Positions 17,468 to 24,379 of a stretch of 42,205 nt of DNA are shown piece by piece (the first letter of the stretch is position 1; every line of letters begins with the position of its first letter). The position numbers were made by a program, and so were the translations under genes. The notes under the pieces were generated by a model. That model had not been told where the DNA came from. It worked only from the letters and a program-made list of their open reading frames with translations, and ran no database searches. The stretch is from contig CAJBYR010000066.1 of NCBI GenBank assembly GCA_903959855.1, positions 1-42,205 of the forward strand. The letters run 5' to 3'. Source of the stretch: an uncultured beta proteobacterium. Lineage in GTDB: Bacteria; Pseudomonadota; Gammaproteobacteria; Burkholderiales; Rhodocyclaceae.

Positions 17468-17701
17468 TCACAGCGCACCACTGGCTTTCAACCTCTCCAA
17501 GAACTGTTCGTAACTCATGGTTTTTTCTTTCGCTCGCCCGGGAAACGCGGCGAGATCTTCCTCGTCTTCTCGCAGCAACTCGCGAACAGCATCGTTCACG
17601 ATTTCCGACATTGAGCGGTGTGCTGTCACCGCCTTGCGGCGCAGCGCTTGGTGCAGGTCGGCTTCAAGGTAGAGCGTGGAACGGACGGCTTGTGTGCTCA
17701 T
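17468..17701 (-). CDS. Ribbon-helix-helix antitoxin-like protein, orphan
   Basis: A 77-residue protein with an N-terminal ribbon-helix-helix, VRSTLYLEADLHQALRRKA then MSEIVNDAVRELL, typical of CopG/RelB-like antitoxins. The C-terminal tail, KEKTMSYEQFLERLKASGAL, resembles toxin-binding antitoxin tails. The start at ATG 17701 is preferred because GGAG lies six bases upstream; an ATG at 17737 is in frame but lacks a ribosome site. No toxin gene follows: vsr ends only eight bases beyond its stop on the opposite strand. The partner may have been lost when the defence locus inserted, or the protein may act alone. Confidence 0.8.
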   Translation of the reverse strand: MSTQAVRSTLYLEADLHQALRRKAVTAHRSMSEIVNDAVRELLREDEEDLAAFPGRAKEKTMSYEQFLERLKASGAL

Positions 17702-17718
17702 GGCTAACTCCAAAATAC

Positions 17719-17733
17719 TGTCATCTCTTGACA
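17719..17733 (-). promoter_or_regulatory. Candidate operator of the RHH antitoxin-like gene
   Basis: TGTCATCTCTTGACA is a palindrome with five-base arms (TGTCA and TGACA) around a five-base spacer, 18 bases upstream of the ATG at 17701. Ribbon-helix-helix antitoxins usually bind such sites to repress themselves. A -10-like TACTAT (minus strand) lies next to it. Confidence 0.45.
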
Positions 17734-17768
17734 TCATAGTATCGACCCTAGCGCTTCGAGTGGTCGAA

Positions 17769-17795
17769 TCGCCGTATCACCAGCGCCGACTTTTC
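17769..17795 (+). repeat. Dispersed intergenic repeat, copy 3
   Basis: This copy reads TCGCCGTATCACC then AGCGCCGACTTTTC and is close to the consensus. It lies between the RHH gene and the DUF599 gene. Confidence 0.65.
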
Positions 17796-17932
17796 AAAGC
17801 TACCGGTCCCACGCCAACCCCGCATCCCGCAAGCACACCTCCTGCCCCAACCCGGCGCAGCACTGAAGAACCCATCCCTGCGCCTACAATCAACCCCGAA
17901 CGGCAAGCCCCCCACTCCCCACAAGGACCATC

Positions 17933-18652
17933 ATGGCCTTCTCCCTGACGTCGATCTTGCCGCTGCCCGACATGCTGGCGCTGGGCTGGTTCTTTCTCTG
18001 CTGGGTCGGCTACGCCTGGTACGCGGACCATCGCCGCTGGGGCACGCGCGAGCTGGCCAGCGTGCTGCACGAATACCGGCTGCGCTGGATGCGGCGGGTG
18101 CTGGAACGGGAAAACCGCATCGCCGACACGGTGGTGCTGCAGACAGTGATGCGCAGCGACAATCTGTTCATCACCACCACGCTGTTCATCATCGCTGGCC
18201 TGCTCAGCAGCCTGGGCGCGGTCGATCGGGTGCAGGCGATGGTCTCGGGCATCGGCTTCATTGCCGTGTCTTCGCGTGAGACGCTGGAGGTGAGGATCCT
18301 GGTGCTGATCGGGATTTTCGTGTTTGCCTTCTTCAAGTTCACCTGGTCGCTGCGCCAGTTCAATTTCACGCTGATGCTGTTCGCCTCGGCGCCGATGCCG
18401 GCGGAGAAGGATGCGCCGGACCGGGCCGATTTCGCGCCGCGCGCGGCGATGATGGTGACGCACGGTTTTGCCAGCTTCAACCGCGGGCTGCGCGCGTATT
18501 TCTTCGGGCTGGCGGCGCTGGCCTGGTTCATCCAGCCCTGGGCGCTGGTACTGGCCTCGTCCTGGGTGGTGGCGGTGCTCTACTGGCGCGACAGCCGTTC
18601 GGCGACACTGGCCACGCTGGCCGGGCCGGTGACGGGGAAAGAGCTGCCCTGA
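17933..18652 (+). CDS. DUF599 family membrane protein
   Basis: A 239-residue inner-membrane protein of the DUF599 family. It opens with a hydrophobic helix (MLALGWFFLCWVGYAWYA) and has further membrane segments near residues 80-95 (LFITTTLFIIAGLLSSLG), 115-135 (ILVLIGIFVFAFFKF) and 190-215. The motif NRIADTVVLQTVMRSDNLFITTT is characteristic. No enzymatic motif is seen and the function is unknown. ATG 17933 is preceded by AAGGA. The last 20 or so codons (DSRSATLATLAGPVTGKELP) recur at 20118-20189 after the first AbiE-like operon, showing that this 3' end has been duplicated around that module. Confidence 0.85.
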   Translation: MAFSLTSILPLPDMLALGWFFLCWVGYAWYADHRRWGTRELASVLHEYRLRWMRRVLERENRIADTVVLQTVMRSDNLFITTTLFIIAGLLSSLGAVDRVQAMVSGIGFIAVSSRETLEVRILVLIGIFVFAFFKFTWSLRQFNFTLMLFASAPMPAEKDAPDRADFAPRAAMMVTHGFASFNRGLRAYFFGLAALAWFIQPWALVLASSWVVAVLYWRDSRSATLATLAGPVTGKELP

Positions 18653-18682
18653 GGCGGGGGTGGCCTGGCGCCGGGATAACAG

Positions 18683-18708
18683 TCGCCGTATCACCGGCGC
18701 CGACTTTC
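18683..18708 (+). repeat. Dispersed intergenic repeat, copy 4
   Basis: TCGCCGTATCACC then GGCGCCGACTTTC, shortly after the DUF599 stop. It is nearly identical to copy 3. Confidence 0.65.
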
Positions 18709-18756
18709 CGTATTACGATTCACGAATAGCGAATGGCACCTGCCAAAGTAAGCATC

Positions 18757-18843
18757 TTCTCATTTCAAGAAATAAGAATATTGACTTCATCCACATGAAT
18801 CATTAGGATTAATGCAGTATTTTCTCATTTCAAGAAATAAGAA
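18757..18843 (+). promoter_or_regulatory. Promoter bracketed by two identical palindromic operators
   Basis: A near-perfect palindrome, TTCTCATTTC and GAAATAAGAA around AA, occurs at 18757-18778 and again unchanged at 18822-18843. Between them lie a -35 TTGACT (18781-18786) and a -10 TAGGAT (18804-18809) with a 17-base spacer. The second palindrome touches the ATG at 18843. Centre-to-centre distance is 65 bases, about six helical turns. The arrangement predicts autorepression by the winged-helix protein encoded next, as known for AbiEi-type antitoxins. Confidence 0.75.
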
Positions 18844-19379
18844 TGGCTAAGCTCGCCAACCGTCAGCCGGTGCTCAAGCCGCAAGACCTCCTGGTCCTGC
18901 TGGCCTTGTTAAGCCATGGCGACGGACCGGTAACCCTGCCCGAACTGGCGGCCCGGACAGGGCTGGCGGTATCGGCCGTCCATGCCTCGCTCAAGCGTGC
19001 GGCGACGGCGCGGCTACTACTTTTCCAGGAGCGTCGGCCCGTACTACTCAAGCCCCAGCTCAAGGAATTTCTGCTGACGGGGGCGAAGTATGCGTTTCCG
19101 CCCCTGTTTGCCAGCATGAGTCGCGGGGTGCCCACCAGTTACGCGGCAGCCCCGCTGAACACGATCATCGCGCCGACGGGCGACCCGGTGCCGGTCTGGC
19201 CCAGTGCCAAGGGGTCAGCACGCGGCATTGCCCTGATGCCGCTGTATCCGACGGTGCCCGATGCGGCGCTGCGCGATGAAAAGCTCTACGCGATGCTGAG
19301 CCTGTTCGATGCGATTCGCGCCGGCCAGGCACGCGAGCGCAACGCGGCGCACGACTTGCTGGCGGGCTACTTCGCGTGA
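18843..19379 (+). CDS. Winged-helix regulator, probable AbiEi-like antitoxin
   Basis: A 178-residue protein with an N-terminal helix-turn-helix: LKPQDLLVLLALLSHG, then VTLPELAARTGLAVSAVHASLKRAATARLLL (residues about 36-66). The rest is a mixed domain with no named family. Its gene overlaps the start of a nucleotidyltransferase gene by GTGA, the usual layout of AbiE-type (type IV) antitoxin-toxin pairs. Two identical operators surround its promoter, implying autoregulation. It is shorter than the usual AbiEi and could alternatively be called a MarR-like regulator. No strong ribosome site precedes ATG 18843, which lies within the second operator. Confidence 0.75.
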   Translation: MAKLANRQPVLKPQDLLVLLALLSHGDGPVTLPELAARTGLAVSAVHASLKRAATARLLLFQERRPVLLKPQLKEFLLTGAKYAFPPLFASMSRGVPTSYAAAPLNTIIAPTGDPVPVWPSAKGSARGIALMPLYPTVPDAALRDEKLYAMLSLFDAIRAGQARERNAAHDLLAGYFA

Positions 19380-20083
19380 AGCGCGACGACCCGAATCTGG
19401 CCAAGGTGGAAATCGTTGCCGCCGCATTGGGAAACCTCTGTGAGGAACTGGTGTTCGTCGGCGGTTGTGCTGCCGGGCTGTTGCTGAGCGATCCGGCAGC
19501 GACGCAGGCGCGGCTGACCAACGACGTCGACCTGGTCGCCGAGGTCACGGCGCTACGCGGATATCACGTCATGGAGGCCGAATTTGCGCGGCGCGGTTTC
19601 GTGCGCGACATGTCGCCGGCAGCGCCGATCTGCCGCTGGCGCTGTCGCGACATTGAGGTCGACCTGATGCCGACGGATGCGCGCATTCTCGGCTTTGCCA
19701 ATCGCTGGTATCCACAGGCCGTTGCCTCCGCCCGCACGCTCACGCTGCCCGGTGGTCCGACGATTCGGCTTATTACAGCGCCGCATTTCCTGGCCACCAA
19801 ATTCGAGGCTTTCGCCGATCGCGGCAATGAAGACGTGCTTGGCAGCCACGACTTGGAAGACATCATCAACATCATCGACGGGCGAACCGAACTGCTGGAC
19901 GAGATCGCGGGCGAAACCCCTGACTTGCGCAGCTACCTTGGCCAGCGCTGCGCTGCCTTGCTGGCCACGCCCGATTTCGACAACTACCTGCCAGGCCTGC
20001 TGGCCCAGGACGAAACCCTGGCGCAACGCGTTACGGTGGCGACTTCCCGGCTCCAGTCCATCGTCGCACTTGCCTATCCATGA
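19376..20083 (+). CDS. AbiEii-like nucleotidyltransferase (putative toxin)
   Basis: A 235-residue protein with a DNA-polymerase-beta-like nucleotidyltransferase fold: LVFVGGCAAGLLL gives the GG signature at 29-30 and LTNDVDLVAEV gives the D-x-D acidic pair at 50 and 52. Later ATKFEAFADRGNEDVLGSHDLEDIINII matches the K...R...D-L-D-I pattern of AbiEii-related enzymes. AbiEii toxins transfer nucleotides to RNA and halt growth; the substrate here is unknown. It starts at GTG 19376, overlapping the regulator stop by four bases. The pair is followed by a duplicated 3' end of the DUF599 gene, suggesting that the two genes arrived as one module. Confidence 0.75.
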   Translation: MKRDDPNLAKVEIVAAALGNLCEELVFVGGCAAGLLLSDPAATQARLTNDVDLVAEVTALRGYHVMEAEFARRGFVRDMSPAAPICRWRCRDIEVDLMPTDARILGFANRWYPQAVASARTLTLPGGPTIRLITAPHFLATKFEAFADRGNEDVLGSHDLEDIINIIDGRTELLDEIAGETPDLRSYLGQRCAALLATPDFDNYLPGLLAQDETLAQRVTVATSRLQSIVALAYP

Positions 20084-20117
20084 ACGCTTCCGCCCTCCTC
20101 TGGGCCGGCAACTGGCG

Positions 20118-20189
20118 GATAGCCGTTCGGCAACCCTGGCGACGCTGGCGACGCTGGCCGGGCCGGTGACGGGCAGGGAGCTGCCATGA
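20118..20189 (+). pseudogene. Duplicated 3' end of the DUF599 gene
   Basis: This segment encodes DSRSATLATLATLAGPVTG then RELP and a stop, matching the last 21 codons of the DUF599 gene (18590-18652) apart from one extra ATL repeat and a few substitutions. Nothing of the gene's upstream part is present. It lies 34 bases after the putative toxin gene, so the AbiE-like module is bracketed by two copies of one gene end. Confidence 0.8.
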
Positions 20190-20218
20190 TTTGAGGATGG
20201 CGGCTATACACCGCAAAG

Positions 20219-20250
20219 CCTGGATTCCGGGTCAAGCCCGGAATGACGGG
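20219..20250. repeat. REP-like palindromic repeat
   Basis: ATTCCGGG (20224-20231) and CCCGGAAT (20237-20244) form an eight-base perfect stem around TCAAG, preceded by CCTGG and followed by GACGGGG. This resembles the widespread proteobacterial intergenic repeat with ends TGGATTCC and GGAATGACG. It lies in the 438-base gap between the two AbiE-like operons. Confidence 0.65.
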
Positions 20251-20380
20251 GCGAATAGGGTGCGCGGCTTTAGGGATGGTCGCCGTTACCTGCCCGCGAA
20301 TCCGCAGCGGCGTGGGCAGGGTTTTTGCTGCCCCGACCTGCTGCGCAGGGGTCTTATCAGCGGAATCCCAGGTACGCAGA

Positions 20381-20403
20381 GCGCCGCCGGCGCCGACTTT
20401 TTC
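20381..20403 (+). repeat. Dispersed intergenic repeat, copy 5
   Basis: GCGCCGCC then GGCGCCGACTTTTTC retains the 3' half of the element and a reduced 5' half. It lies upstream of the second AbiE-like promoter. Confidence 0.5.
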
Positions 20404-20431
20404 AGTCATACGAGCGTGTGGCGATTTGTAG

Positions 20432-20516
20432 TTTCAACAGATGTTGAAAATGTTGATTATGGCGAAATTGCAGGATATGATTTCACTCAATAGATAGCTT
20501 TCAACGGTTGCTGAAA
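20432..20516 (+). promoter_or_regulatory. Promoter bracketed by two palindromic operators (second AbiE operon)
   Basis: TTTCAACAGATGTTGAAA (20432-20449) is a palindrome, and TTTCAACGGTTGCTGAAA (20499-20516) repeats its half-sites. Between them lie -35 TTGATT (20453-20458) and -10 TATGAT (20476-20481) with a 17-base spacer. The centres are 67 bases apart and the second site ends five bases before the ATG at 20522. The layout mirrors that of the first AbiE-like operon although the operator sequence differs. Confidence 0.75.
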
Positions 20517-20521
20517 TAACT

Positions 20522-21616
20522 ATGAACGCCGAACTCCAACAGATAGCGGAAGCCAAAACCATACTGCGCGAGCTTCTGGCGCGAACAGCGTTTGTGTCCA
20601 TCGGCGTTGCCGAAGCGCCGCCGCTCTCTGGCCTGCCGGGGCCGCGCAACCCGCACTTTATGCTGTCCGTGCAGGCAGGAAATGATCAGTGGCGGCTCGC
20701 GTGCAAAGTAGAAGGCCAGGTCCAGCCGCGCCAGGCACGTACGCTGATCCTGGAAATGAAAGAGTATCTGGCTGGCTTGGCCGATCCTGCGGTCTATCCG
20801 GTCTTGCTGGCACCCTATCTTTCGCCCGAGTCAGCGGAAATCTGCCGGCAGGCCGGGATGGGTTATGCGGATTTCGCCGGCAACTGCCATCTGACTTTTG
20901 GCACCGTTTTCATCGAGCGCTCGGGAGCGGGCAATCCGAAGACGGAGAAGCGTGGGCTGCGTTCGATTTTTGCGCCCAAGGCTGCCCGGATCATGCGCTG
21001 CCTTTTGCGCGAACCCGGTCGAATCTGGCGTGTCAAGGAATTGGAAGCGGCGGCAGGTGTCAGCCTCGGGCAGGTCAGCAACGTGCGCAAGGCCTTGCTG
21101 GATCGCGAATGGGCGGAGGCAAGAGCGGACGGTTTGATACTTCGACGCGCGGATGCCGTACTGGACGCCTGGCGCAATGCCTACGAAAAGCGCGGGGTCG
21201 AACGCAAGCGCTATTACACGATGCTGGGTGGCGATGCGCTTGAAAAGCAGATCAAAGCCGCGTTGAACGCGGCCGGACAGGGGGAACACGCGCTACTGGC
21301 TTCGTTTTCGGCCGCACAATGGCTGGCGCCGTTTGCGCGGTACCCGGCACAGCTGTTTTACGCCGATGAAATCGGGGAATCGATCCTGCAGAAGTGGCTT
21401 CAACTGGAGCCGGTGAGCAAAGGTGAAACCGTGATCGTCGAGCGCCCCATAGATGAAGGCATTCTTGCAGATCGGGATGAGGCTGCGCCGGGAATCTGGT
21501 GCACCGGCCTGGCACAAACCTACCTCGACCTTAACGCCGCCGGCGAGCGCGGCGCCGAGGCCGCCGAACATCTGCGCCGGACGCGCATTGCACCGCTTTG
21601 GCAGGCGGCGAAATGA
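20522..21616 (+). CDS. abiEi: Type IV toxin-antitoxin system AbiEi-family antitoxin
   Basis: A 364-residue protein of the longer AbiEi-type antitoxin family. The N-terminal part includes VYPVLLAPYLSPESAEICRQ and GYADFAGNCHLTF, a conserved block of these antitoxins. A winged helix follows at about 155-200: FAPKAARIMRCLL, IWRVKELEAAAGVSLGQVSNVRKALLDREW. The C-terminal half is the domain expected to neutralise the toxin and aid operator binding. It should repress its own promoter through the two palindromes upstream. ATG 20522 follows a weak ribosome site. The stop overlaps the toxin start by ATGA, ensuring coupled synthesis. Confidence 0.85.
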   Translation: MNAELQQIAEAKTILRELLARTAFVSIGVAEAPPLSGLPGPRNPHFMLSVQAGNDQWRLACKVEGQVQPRQARTLILEMKEYLAGLADPAVYPVLLAPYLSPESAEICRQAGMGYADFAGNCHLTFGTVFIERSGAGNPKTEKRGLRSIFAPKAARIMRCLLREPGRIWRVKELEAAAGVSLGQVSNVRKALLDREWAEARADGLILRRADAVLDAWRNAYEKRGVERKRYYTMLGGDALEKQIKAALNAAGQGEHALLASFSAAQWLAPFARYPAQLFYADEIGESILQKWLQLEPVSKGETVIVERPIDEGILADRDEAAPGIWCTGLAQTYLDLNAAGERGAEAAEHLRRTRIAPLWQAAK

Positions 21617-22476
21617 ATCTGCCGGATATCGCCCGCGACTACGACGCGCGCGGTTCGACGGCCGCCTTTTCAATGCTGATCGAACTGGGTCAGGTGCTCG
21701 GCGCTTACCGTCAAAAGTTCGTGATTGTCGGTGGCGCCGTGCCCTGGCTGCTGATGCCCAATGTGCGGCCGTCGCATATCGGCACGCTGGATGTAGACCT
21801 GAACCTGTCGCCGGAGGCATTGTCGGCCGGCGAGTACGCCACGTTGATCGAAAGTCTCGAAATGGCGGGCTACGAACGCGATGTGGATGATCTGAAACCG
21901 TTTCAACTCAGGCGCTGGGTGCACCTGGATGAAGGCGCACCGATCGCGATCCTCATCGACCTGATGATGCCCGACGATGCGAAGACCCGAAAGAACCGGC
22001 CACCCCTGGTCGATGGTTTGCGCGTCATCGAGGCCAGCGGGGCGCGCGTGGCGCTGGATCACAACGTGGTGCGTCATATCGAAGGCCGGATGCCGGACGG
22101 CCGCAATAATTCGGTCGACCTGCTGGTGGCATCGATCCCGGCGTTCCTGGTGATGAAGGGCTATGCACTCATCGGCCGCGACAAGAAGAAGGATGCCTAC
22201 GACATCTATTTCTCGGTAAGGAATTTCGATGGCGGGCCGATTGCGCTGGCGGAGGCTTGCAAGGAATTGCTGGCGGACGAATCCGTGACGACGGGATATC
22301 GGAACATTGCCGGCAAGTTTCAGCATGAGGACGATTTCGGGCCGCAGACGGTAAAGGCCTTTCTCGCCGAATCGGATGCACTGGGGGAGATGACCGCGGA
22401 GCAGATTCAAGTCGATGCGTTCATGCAGGTCCGTGCCTGGCTGCGGGCGCTTGGGCTGACGACGGACAAAGCATGA
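21613..22476 (+). CDS. abiEii: AbiEii/AbiGii-family nucleotidyltransferase toxin
   Basis: A 287-residue nucleotidyltransferase. The GG signature is FVIVGGAVPWLL (37-48) and the acidic pair is in LDVDLNL (Asp60, Asp62). The downstream motif RDKKKDAYDIYF (189-200) carries the conserved lysine and aspartates of AbiEii-type toxins. Such toxins are bacteriostatic and are neutralised by the AbiEi partner without stable complex formation. The chosen start is ATG 21613, overlapping the antitoxin stop; a TTG fifteen bases earlier is less likely. It shares fold but little sequence with the putative toxin at 19376, so the two operons are not a simple duplication. Confidence 0.85.
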   Translation: MNLPDIARDYDARGSTAAFSMLIELGQVLGAYRQKFVIVGGAVPWLLMPNVRPSHIGTLDVDLNLSPEALSAGEYATLIESLEMAGYERDVDDLKPFQLRRWVHLDEGAPIAILIDLMMPDDAKTRKNRPPLVDGLRVIEASGARVALDHNVVRHIEGRMPDGRNNSVDLLVASIPAFLVMKGYALIGRDKKKDAYDIYFSVRNFDGGPIALAEACKELLADESVTTGYRNIAGKFQHEDDFGPQTVKAFLAESDALGEMTAEQIQVDAFMQVRAWLRALGLTTDKA

Positions 22477-22512
22477 ATGCCCTGGTGAAGCCCGGCTGTT
22501 GAAAGTTTGATA

Positions 22513-23274
22513 GTGCGCTCTACTGTCCGTCGTCCGAGAGTTTTCATGCTGCTGCTGATCGCTGCCTTTTTCGTCGTCCCGGTGGCGATCAGCGTCGCCC
22601 TTCACTCGCCCTCGACGGTGTCGTGGAGCGAAGCGGCGCTGACACCGACCGGCCTGTCGCCCGATCCGGCGAAGGTCAGAGAGCCGGTCGTCCAGGTCTT
22701 TGCCGCGCCGGCTTTCGGCCGCCGCGGCGCCTTCGGGGTGCACTCCTGGATCGTCACCAAGCGCACCGGCGCGCCGACCTTCACGCGTTACGATGTGGTC
22801 GTCTGGAGCGGGCCGCCCTATGTCCAGGTCGACTATCTCGATCCCGACGCGCTGTGGTTCGGATCAATGCCTACGCTGCTCGCCGACCACCGCGGCGACG
22901 GTGTCGAAGCCTTGATAGGGCGTATCGAAGAGGCGGTGCGCCACTATCCCTACGCCGACACCTACCGCACCTGGCCGGGGCCGAACAGCAACACCTTCGT
23001 CGCGCATGTCGCGCGTGAGGCCCCCGGGTTGCGGCTCGACCTGCCGGCGAATGCCGTCGGCAAGGACTATCTGCCGCTCGCTTCAGCGCTCGCGTCCGCG
23101 CCCAGCGGAACCGGCGTCCAGCTTTCCGTGCTCGGCCTCGCCGGCATTATCGTCGCCGCCGAAGAAGGTATCGAGCTCAATCTGCTCGGGCTATCGCTCG
23201 GCATCGACGTCGCGCGCCCGGCGCTGCGCCTTCCCGGACTCGGGCGCGTCGGCCTTGCCAAGCCCGGACGCTGA
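22513..23274 (+). CDS. DUF3750 family protein
   Basis: A 253-residue protein with one N-terminal hydrophobic segment (FMLLLIAAFFVVPVAISVAL) that is a signal anchor or uncleaved signal, followed by a periplasmic domain. The DUF3750 signature includes FGRRGAFGVHSWIVTKRTG, FTRYDVVVWSGPP and YRTWPGPNSNTF. The His and Asn in these blocks could form a papain- or NlpC-like site, but this is not demonstrated. The start is uncertain: GTG 22513 is used here, TTG 22507 and ATG 22546 are alternatives and none has a clear ribosome site. It stands alone between the toxin-antitoxin genes and the hic cluster. Confidence 0.8.
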   Translation: MRSTVRRPRVFMLLLIAAFFVVPVAISVALHSPSTVSWSEAALTPTGLSPDPAKVREPVVQVFAAPAFGRRGAFGVHSWIVTKRTGAPTFTRYDVVVWSGPPYVQVDYLDPDALWFGSMPTLLADHRGDGVEALIGRIEEAVRHYPYADTYRTWPGPNSNTFVAHVAREAPGLRLDLPANAVGKDYLPLASALASAPSGTGVQLSVLGLAGIIVAAEEGIELNLLGLSLGIDVARPALRLPGLGRVGLAKPGR

Positions 23275-23366
23275 CCCGGGCTGCCGTTCAGGCGGGAAGC
23301 ACGTAAGAAGAAACGGGTCGGGCCCTTTTCCCGACCTGAGTCGAGGATGGCCGTGGCGCGGGGTTG

Positions 23367-23393
23367 TCGCCGTGTCGCCCGCGCCGACTTTTC
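23367..23393 (+). repeat. Dispersed intergenic repeat, copy 6
   Basis: TCGCCGTGTCGCCC then GCGCCGACTTTTC, between the DUF3750 gene and hicA. It matches the consensus at both ends with changes in the middle. Confidence 0.6.
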
Positions 23394-23438
23394 ACGGGAA
23401 CCGGTTAATCTTCGGCGGTAAGCTGATATTCTTCGCCG

Positions 23439-23627
23439 ATGAAAATCGGTGAAATCCTGCGAATCCTTCAAGCGGATGGCTGGTTTCTGGTAGCGACGCG
23501 AGGCAGCCATCGACAGTACAAACACCCCGTGGAGCCTGGCCGGGTTACGGTGCCGGGCAAGCCAAGTGACGATGTTGCTCCCGGTACTTTGAACAGCATC
23601 ATGAAGCAGTCCGGTTTGAAGAAGTGA
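23439..23627 (+). CDS. hicA: HicA-type mRNA interferase toxin
   Basis: A 62-residue toxin of the HicA family with a double-stranded RNA-binding-like fold. It shows the complete pattern MKIGEILRILQADGWFLVA, then GSHRQYKHP with the catalytic histidine, then VTVPG and PPGTL-like APGTLNSIMKQSGL. HicA cleaves mRNA independently of ribosomes. Length and motifs are typical, so it looks intact. The gene precedes hicB by seven bases, the usual toxin-first order. Expression control is probably through HicB binding near the promoter upstream. Confidence 0.93.
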   Translation: MKIGEILRILQADGWFLVATRGSHRQYKHPVEPGRVTVPGKPSDDVAPGTLNSIMKQSGLKK

Positions 23628-23634
23628 GGTCACC

Positions 23635-23847
23635 ATGCGTTACGCCATCGTAATTGAAAAAGCCGAATCCAATTACTCTGCCTATGTCCCCGACTTGCCA
23701 GGGTGCGTCGCTACAGGTGCAAGCATTCAGCAGGTCGAGGCGGAAATTCGCGAAGCCATCGAGTTCCACATCGAAGGCTTGCGAGAAGACGGTAGCCTGA
23801 TCCCCGCGCCGTCCAGTCAAGTTGAGTACATCGAAATCGCAGCATAG
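23635..23847 (+). CDS. hicB: HicB-type antitoxin
   Basis: A 70-residue antitoxin with the HicB partial RNase-H-like fold: MRYAIVIEKAESNYSAYVPDLPGC, then ATGASIQQVEAEIREAIEFHIEGLREDG and PSSQVEYIEI. It lacks a C-terminal DNA-binding extension, so it is of the short HicB class and may not bind DNA by itself. A ribosome site GAGGT lies just before ATG 23635. It pairs with the hicA gene immediately upstream. Confidence 0.93.
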   Translation: MRYAIVIEKAESNYSAYVPDLPGCVATGASIQQVEAEIREAIEFHIEGLREDGSLIPAPSSQVEYIEIAA

Positions 23848-23891
23848 ACCGACAGGTCACACGGACGCGCGATAGAGCCGCGCCAAAGTGA

Positions 23892-24047
23892 CACCAGCGC
23901 GGCACCAACCACTCCATCGTCAAGACGCCCTGGGTAGGCGATCCGCAGATCAACATCCAGGACGACAAAGGCAAGGCCAAGGCCTATCAGGTCAGGCAGG
24001 TGCTGCTTGCAATCGACAAACTGGAAGGGCTGCGCAATGAGCGTTGA
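23892..24047 (+). pseudogene. Truncated HicA-like toxin remnant
   Basis: An open frame of 51 codons with no start, closed upstream by TGA at 23889, encodes GTNHSIVKTPWVGDPQ, then NIQDDKGKAKAYQVRQVLLA. The NxxD-KGKAKxYQVRQ pattern is that of the C-terminal half of a second class of HicA toxins that pair with the long HicB type. The N-terminal half is absent. Its stop lies eight bases inside the next gene, the normal operon junction for such a pair. The toxin is therefore probably dead while its antitoxin survives. Confidence 0.6.
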
Positions 24048-24360
24048 TCATTACACCTACCGCGTCACCTGGTCCGCCGAGGACGGCGAACACGTCGGCC
24101 TGTGCGCCGAGTTTCCGTCGCTGTCGTGGCTGGCGAAAACGCCGGAAGCCGCCCTGAATGGTATCCGGCGCGTCGTGGCTGAAGCGGTGGCCGACATGCA
24201 GGCGGCGGGCGAGGACATTCCCGTGGCGCTCGCCGAAAAACACTACAGCGGGGAGTTTCGCGTCCGCATTCCGCCACAGGTGCATCGCGCCCTGGCAACC
24301 GAGGCCGCCGAGCAGGGCGTCAGCCTGAACCGGCCGGCGAGCGCGAAACTGGCGGCTTGA
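24037..24360 (+). CDS. HicB-family antitoxin with C-terminal Arc-type domain
   Basis: A 107-residue long-type HicB protein. Residues 1-60 form the HicB domain (YTYRVTWSAEDGEHVGLCAEFPSLSWL, then TPEAALNGIRRVV); residues 75-107 are a ribbon-helix-helix DNA-binding part (FRVRIPPQVHRALATEAAEQGVSLN). The usual SLNRLASAKLA ending is present here as SLNRPASAKLA, with a proline in the second helix that might weaken DNA binding. The gene overlaps the end of the truncated toxin remnant. It may now be an orphan antitoxin that could still neutralise invading homologous toxins; that is inference. Confidence 0.85.
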   Translation: MSVDHYTYRVTWSAEDGEHVGLCAEFPSLSWLAKTPEAALNGIRRVVAEAVADMQAAGEDIPVALAEKHYSGEFRVRIPPQVHRALATEAAEQGVSLNRPASAKLAA

Positions 24361-24379
24361 GGCGGAATCCGGCGATCAT

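Noticed and set aside
23300..23340. Terminator after the DUF3750 gene
   Set aside because: A GGTCGGG/CCCGACC stem is present, but no T tract follows on either side, so an intrinsic terminator is not supported.
17760..23400. Dispersed repeats as a CRISPR array
   Set aside because: Copies are separated by whole genes, differ in orientation and length, and have no regular spacers or cas genes.
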